A stretch of 64,000 nt of DNA from Enterobacterales bacterium (GTDB taxonomy: Bacteria; Pseudomonadota; Gammaproteobacteria; Enterobacterales; Enterobacteriaceae), in contig JAATFO010000077.1 of assembly GCA_015655145.1 (NCBI GenBank), positions 44,216 through 108,215 on the forward strand. Reading direction: 5' to 3'. Of this stretch, positions 60,816 through 64,000 are shown piece after piece. Below the pieces are notes generated by a model. That model made no database searches. It was not told where the DNA came from and saw only the letters and a list, made by a program, of their open reading frames with translations. Made by a program: the position numbers and the translations under genes. Every line of letters starts with the position of its first letter. Position 1 is the stretch's first letter.

Positions 60816-61436
60816 TTATCGCGATTTAACCAACGGCGTCAGGGTTTTTTTCATCACCCCGGCGATAAATGGTTGTGCATCCGGATTGGGGTGAATGCCA
60901 TCTTGCTGCATCCACTGTGGTTTTAAGTAAACCTGTTCCATAAAGAAAGGCACCAGCGGAATAGCAAATTCCTGCGCCAGCTTCGGATAGATGCTGGCAA
61001 AGGCGTCGCTATAGCGGCGACCGTAGTTTGGCGGAAGGCGGATTTGCATTAATAACGGTTTGGCGTTAGCGGCTTTAACCGCCGTAATGATGCTACGTAA
61101 ATCCTGTTCGATATTACGCGGTGGGAAGCCGAGCAAACCATCATTACCTCCCAGTTCAATCAGTACCCATTGTGGCTGATGTTGTTTAAGTAGCATAGGC
61201 AGGCGTGCCAGGCTCTGCGTCGCCGTATCTCCACTTATGCTGGCATTCACCACCTGCGGCTCTTGTTGCCATTGGTTATTCAGCAATGCCGGCCAGGCAT
61301 CTGAGGCAGACATACGGTAACCCGCACTGAGGCTGTCGCCGAGGATCATCAACGTATTCGCTGACGCTATGCGTGTCAGCAACAGCAATACTAACAGGAA
61401 AGGGTAATGCCAGCGGAAAACATTCTTGAAGTACAT
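60816..61436 (-). CDS. tesA: Multifunctional acyl-CoA thioesterase I / protease I / lysophospholipase L1
   Basis: 206 residues from ATG 61436 ([26 protein letters not shown]), E. coli 208. The signal peptide targets it to the periplasm. SGNH hydrolase: block I GDSLSAGY with nucleophile Ser35, block II SISGDTA, block III GGNDGLLG, and block V DGIHPN with Asp and His. Its start region overlaps that of ybbA head-to-head by 30 bases. Confidence 0.97.
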   Translation of the reverse strand: MYFKNVFRWHYPFLLVLLLLTRIASANTLMILGDSLSAGYRMSASDAWPALLNNQWQQEPQVVNASISGDTATQSLARLPMLLKQHQPQWVLIELGGNDGLLGFPPRNIEQDLRSIITAVKAANAKPLLMQIRLPPNYGRRYSDAFASIYPKLAQEFAIPLVPFFMEQVYLKPQWMQQDGIHPNPDAQPFIAGVMKKTLTPLVKSR

Positions 61437-62093
61437 AGTCTGAGTAAGTCCGTCGGTCAGGGGGAACATCAACTGACCATCCTTACCGGAGTTGAGCTGG
61501 TTGTCAAACCGGCTGAAACCATCGCCCTGATTGGTGAATCAGGATCCGGTAAATCGACCTTATTGGGGATACTTGCCGGCCTTGATGATGGCGATGCCGG
61601 CGAAGTGTTTATGTTGGGGCAACCACTACACCAAATGAATGAAGAGCAGCGTGCTGCGGTACGCGCTAAAAATATCGGCTTTGTTTTTCAGTCCTTCATG
61701 CTGGTTCCCACCCTGAACGCACAAGAGAATGTTCAGTTACCGGCTTTGTTGCGGGGGGAAAGTGATAAGCAAAGTCGCGAACACGCGCAAGCATTGCTGA
61801 CACAACTTGGACTGGCGGCGCGTTTAACTCATCTTCCTGCGCAGCTTTCAGGCGGTGAACAGCAGCGTGTGGCGCTGGCGCGCGCATTTAATGGCCGGCC
61901 GCGGTTGCTTTTTGCTGATGAACCGACCGGTAATCTTGATCGTCAAACGGGCGACCATATTGCTGAGTTGCTGTTTTCGCTTAATCGTGATTTCGCCACC
62001 ACCCTGGTCCTGGTCACGCATGATGAGCAACTGGCGGCACGCTGTGATCGTCGCCTGCGGCTGCGCGAAGGTAAATTGTGGGAGGAAGCATGA
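61407..62093 (+). CDS. ybbA: ABC transporter ATP-binding protein YbbA
   Basis: 228 residues (E. coli 228). LolD/MacB-type ABC ATPase: Walker [10 protein letters not shown] at 43-51, Q-loop [18 protein letters not shown], signature [15 protein letters not shown], Walker [13 protein letters not shown] and H-loop VTHDEQLA. Partner of the YbbP permease, with which it shares an ATGA stop-start overlap. Its start lies antisense to the tesA signal peptide codons. Function of the complex is not established. Confidence 0.96.
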   Translation: MPAENILEVHSLSKSVGQGEHQLTILTGVELVVKPAETIALIGESGSGKSTLLGILAGLDDGDAGEVFMLGQPLHQMNEEQRAAVRAKNIGFVFQSFMLVPTLNAQENVQLPALLRGESDKQSREHAQALLTQLGLAARLTHLPAQLSGGEQQRVALARAFNGRPRLLFADEPTGNLDRQTGDHIAELLFSLNRDFATTLVLVTHDEQLAARCDRRLRLREGKLWEEA

Positions 62094-64000
62094 TTTGGCA
62101 TTGGTTCTGGCGTGAATGGCGCTCGCCGTCGTTGTTGATTGTGTCAATGGCGTTGACCCTGGCGGTGGCCTGCGTACTGGCGCTGGGATCCCTTAGCGAT
62201 CGTATGGAAAAAGGGATGACGCAACAAAGCCGTGATTTTATGGCGGGTGATCGTACCCTGCGTAGCGCCAGCGAGGTTCCGCCGCAATGGCTCGATAAAG
62301 CCCGCGCTGAGGGGTTACAGGTTGCAAAACAACTGACGTTTATGACGATGGCGTTTGCCGCCGATACGCCGCAATTGGTCGCGGTAAAAGCGGTGGATGA
62401 CACCTACCCCATGTTCGGACAATTACTGACTCAACCGGTAAATCTGAGGCCTGTGGCGGGGACAGTATTAGTGGCACCGCGCTTATTAGCATTACTGAAT
62501 CTGAAACCCGGCGATATGCTGGATATTGGTGATGCCTCATTACGCGTGGCGGGTGAAGTGTTGCAGGAACCCGATGCTGGTTTTAATCCGTTTCAGACAG
62601 CACCGCGGGTGTTGATGAATTTGGCTGATGTCGCGAGAACTGGCGCGATACAGCCAGGAAGCCGCGTTGCCTGGCACAATAAATTCGCCGGTACGCCAGC
62701 GCAACTTAGTCGTTATGATCACTACATTGAACCGCTACTGCAACCAAACCAACAGTGGATTAGTGTGGAAAACTCGCAAGATGCCCTCGGACGTTCGATG
62801 CAGCGCGCCCAGCAGTTCCTGTTACTGTCGGCGTTGCTAACGTTGATGCTGGCGATTGCCGCCGTCGCGGTGGCCATGAGTCATTATTGTCGTAGCCGTT
62901 ACGATCTGGTGGCGGTATTGAAAACCCTTGGGGCCAGTCGCGCCTCATTGCGCAAACTGATTATTGGTCAGTGGCTGGCGGTGCTGTTGCTGGCGGCGCT
63001 GGGCGGCGGGATGATTGGTCTCGGCGTTGAAACATTACTGTTGCGAATGTTGAAACCGCTGCTGCCAGCGGCCTTACCGGCTGCAGGAATTTGGCCATGG
63101 ATTTGGTCTACTGGCGCGCTATTTATTATTTCATTGTTGGTGGGGTTACGCCCTTACCATGTGTTGCTCGCGACACAGCCACAACGGGTATTACGACGTG
63201 ATGCCATTGCACAGGTGTGGCCGCTAAAATATTACTTGCCCGCGATGCTGGTGGTGGTAACCGCTCTTCTGGCATTACTGATGGGCGGCAGCAAACTACT
63301 GTGGGCATTAGTGGCGGGTATTGTGATATTGGCGTTATTACTGGGCGCGATCGGCTGGGGTGGCTTGTGGCTGTTACGTAAAGTGGTGAGCCGTAATCTG
63401 GCATTCCGCCTGGCGATCAATCGTCTGCTACGCCAGCCTGGCGCCACCCTGAGTCAGTTAGCGGCGTTCTCACTTTCTTTCATGCTACTGGCGCTGTTAT
63501 TGGTGCTGCGAGGTGATTTACTGGATCGCTGGCAGCAGCAACTTCCACCGGGCAGTCCAAATTTTTTTCTGCTCAATATGACCGACGGGCAAGTTCCACA
63601 GGTGCGTGATTTCCTTACGCAGCACCATATTTCCCCACAAATCTTTTATCCGATTGTGCGGGTACGGTTAACCGGCATTAACGGTAAACCGGCGGACCCA
63701 ACTCAGGATAATGCATTGAGCCGGGAGCTTAATCTCACCTGGCTGGAAAAACGACCGGATCATAATCCACTGGTTGCGGGGCACTGGCCACCGCAGGCGG
63801 GTGAGGTTTCTATGGAGGTTGAACTGGCGGGACGGCTTGGTGTTCGGCTCGGTGACACTCTGACATTCACTGGCGACACGCAACTATTCTCAGCTAAAAT
63901 TACCAGTTTGCGTCAGGTTGACTGGGAAAGTTTACGTCCTAATTTTTTCTTTATTTTTCCGCCGGGCGCACTTGACCAGCAACCGCAAACCTGGCTGACC
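62090..64000 (+). CDS. ybbP: ABC transporter permease YbbP, 5' part (runs off window)
   Basis: ATG 62090 (overlapping the ybbA stop as ATGA, GGAGGA upstream) opens a frame of 637 codons with no stop before the window end; E. coli YbbP is 804 residues. Begins [33 protein letters not shown]. Membrane segment 1 is at about 14-33, followed by a MacB-like periplasmic domain, three more segments (YCRSRYDLVAVLKTLGASRASL marks the FtsX-like domain, about 270-380), another cluster near 385-480, then a second periplasmic domain to the edge (RQVDWESLRPNFFFIFPPGALDQQPQTWLT). An inner-membrane subunit with YbbA. Confidence 0.96.
   Translation, partial: MIWHWFWREWRSPSLLIVSMALTLAVACVLALGSLSDRMEKGMTQQSRDFMAGDRTLRSASEVPPQWLDKARAEGLQVAKQLTFMTMAFAADTPQLVAVKAVDDTYPMFGQLLTQPVNLRPVAGTVLVAPRLLALLNLKPGDMLDIGDASLRVAGEVLQEPDAGFNPFQTAPRVLMNLADVARTGAIQPGSRVAWHNKFAGTPAQLSRYDHYIEPLLQPNQQWISVENSQDALGRSMQRAQQFLLLSALLTLMLAIAAVAVAMSHYCRSRYDLVAVLKTLGASRASLRKLIIGQWLAVLLLAALGGGMIGLGVETLLLRMLKPLLPAALPAAGIWPWIWSTGALFIISLLVGLRPYHVLLATQPQRVLRRDAIAQVWPLKYYLPAMLVVVTALLALLMGGSKLLWALVAGIVILALLLGAIGWGGLWLLRKVVSRNLAFRLAINRLLRQPGATLSQLAAFSLSFMLLALLLVLRGDLLDRWQQQLPPGSPNFFLLNMTDGQVPQVRDFLTQHHISPQIFYPIVRVRLTGINGKPADPTQDNALSRELNLTWLEKRPDHNPLVAGHWPPQAGEVSMEVELAGRLGVRLGDTLTFTGDTQLFSAKITSLRQVDWESLRPNFFFIFPPGALDQQPQTWLT

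Overview
This window is a chromosomal segment from a gammaproteobacterium of the order Enterobacterales. The order of the housekeeping genes is that of the Escherichia coli 10-11 minute region: tig-clpP-clpX-lon-hupB-ppiD-ybaV-queC-ybaE-cof-decR-mdlAB-glnK-amtB-tesB-ybaY-ybaZ-ffs, then acrBA/acrR-rsmS-priC-ybaN-apt-dnaX-ybaB-recR-htpG-adk-hemH-ybaL-fsr-ushA, then ybaK-chiX-ybaP-copA-cueR-ybbJ-qmcA-ybbN-ybbO-tesA-ybbA-ybbP. Protein lengths match the E. coli proteins almost residue for residue, but several E. coli neighbours are missing (fadM, mscK, aes, gsk, glsA/ybaT, fetAB). Together with the extra genes, this suggests a lineage outside the E. coli/Salmonella core, such as the Pectobacterium, Serratia or Sodalis side of the order. 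The species cannot be fixed from the sequence alone.

Layout. 1-9.2 kb: protein quality control (trigger factor, ClpXP, Lon, PpiD), with recognisable sigma-32 promoters before clpP and lon, plus HU-beta and a ComEA-like protein. 9.2-17.9 kb: queuosine synthesis (QueC), an SgrR-like regulator, a HAD phosphatase, a cysteine synthase-like enzyme divergent from its probable regulator DecR, and the MdlA/MdlB ABC exporter, whose MdlA frame is broken by one in-frame stop. 18-19.8 kb: the nitrogen-regulated glnK-amtB operon behind a textbook sigma-54 promoter. 20-22.3 kb: tesB, ybaY, an alkyltransferase-like protein and the 4.5S RNA gene.

22.3-30.6 kb is accessory: long AT-rich stretches without genes, a small YmiA-like membrane protein overlapping a GrlR-like gene, hha-tomB, and a Zur-type zinc-response island. 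In that island a metal ABC transporter, headed by an unrecognised 40-residue membrane peptide, converges on the zinc-independent ribosomal protein genes rpmE2-rpmJ2; identical 14-bp Zur palindromes lie at both ends. An IS1182-type element with a frameshifted transposase then sits inside the acrB terminator hairpin, which it has duplicated.

30.6-49.7 kb is conserved core: RND efflux with its repressor and operator, replication and recombination genes (including the dnaX programmed frameshift signal), HtpG, Adk, HemH, YbaL, Fsr and UshA, with a hexanucleotide tandem repeat before ushA. 49.7-53 kb is a second accessory block between ushA and ybaK: an IS256-type remnant, an SOS-controlled DinI-like gene, an orphan P22-type lysozyme, a RyhB small RNA under a Fur box, and a PACE efflux pump divergent from a LysR regulator. 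The end of the window returns to core genes: ChiX small RNA, copper export (CopA/CueR), the SPFH protein QmcA, the holdase YbbN, TesA and the YbbA/YbbP ABC complex, which runs off the right edge.

No tRNA, rRNA or CRISPR array is visible. The most interesting leads are the small peptide translationally coupled to the Zur-controlled transporter, the IS insertion in a terminator palindrome, the mdlA stop codon, and the two small RNAs that a gene caller would miss.
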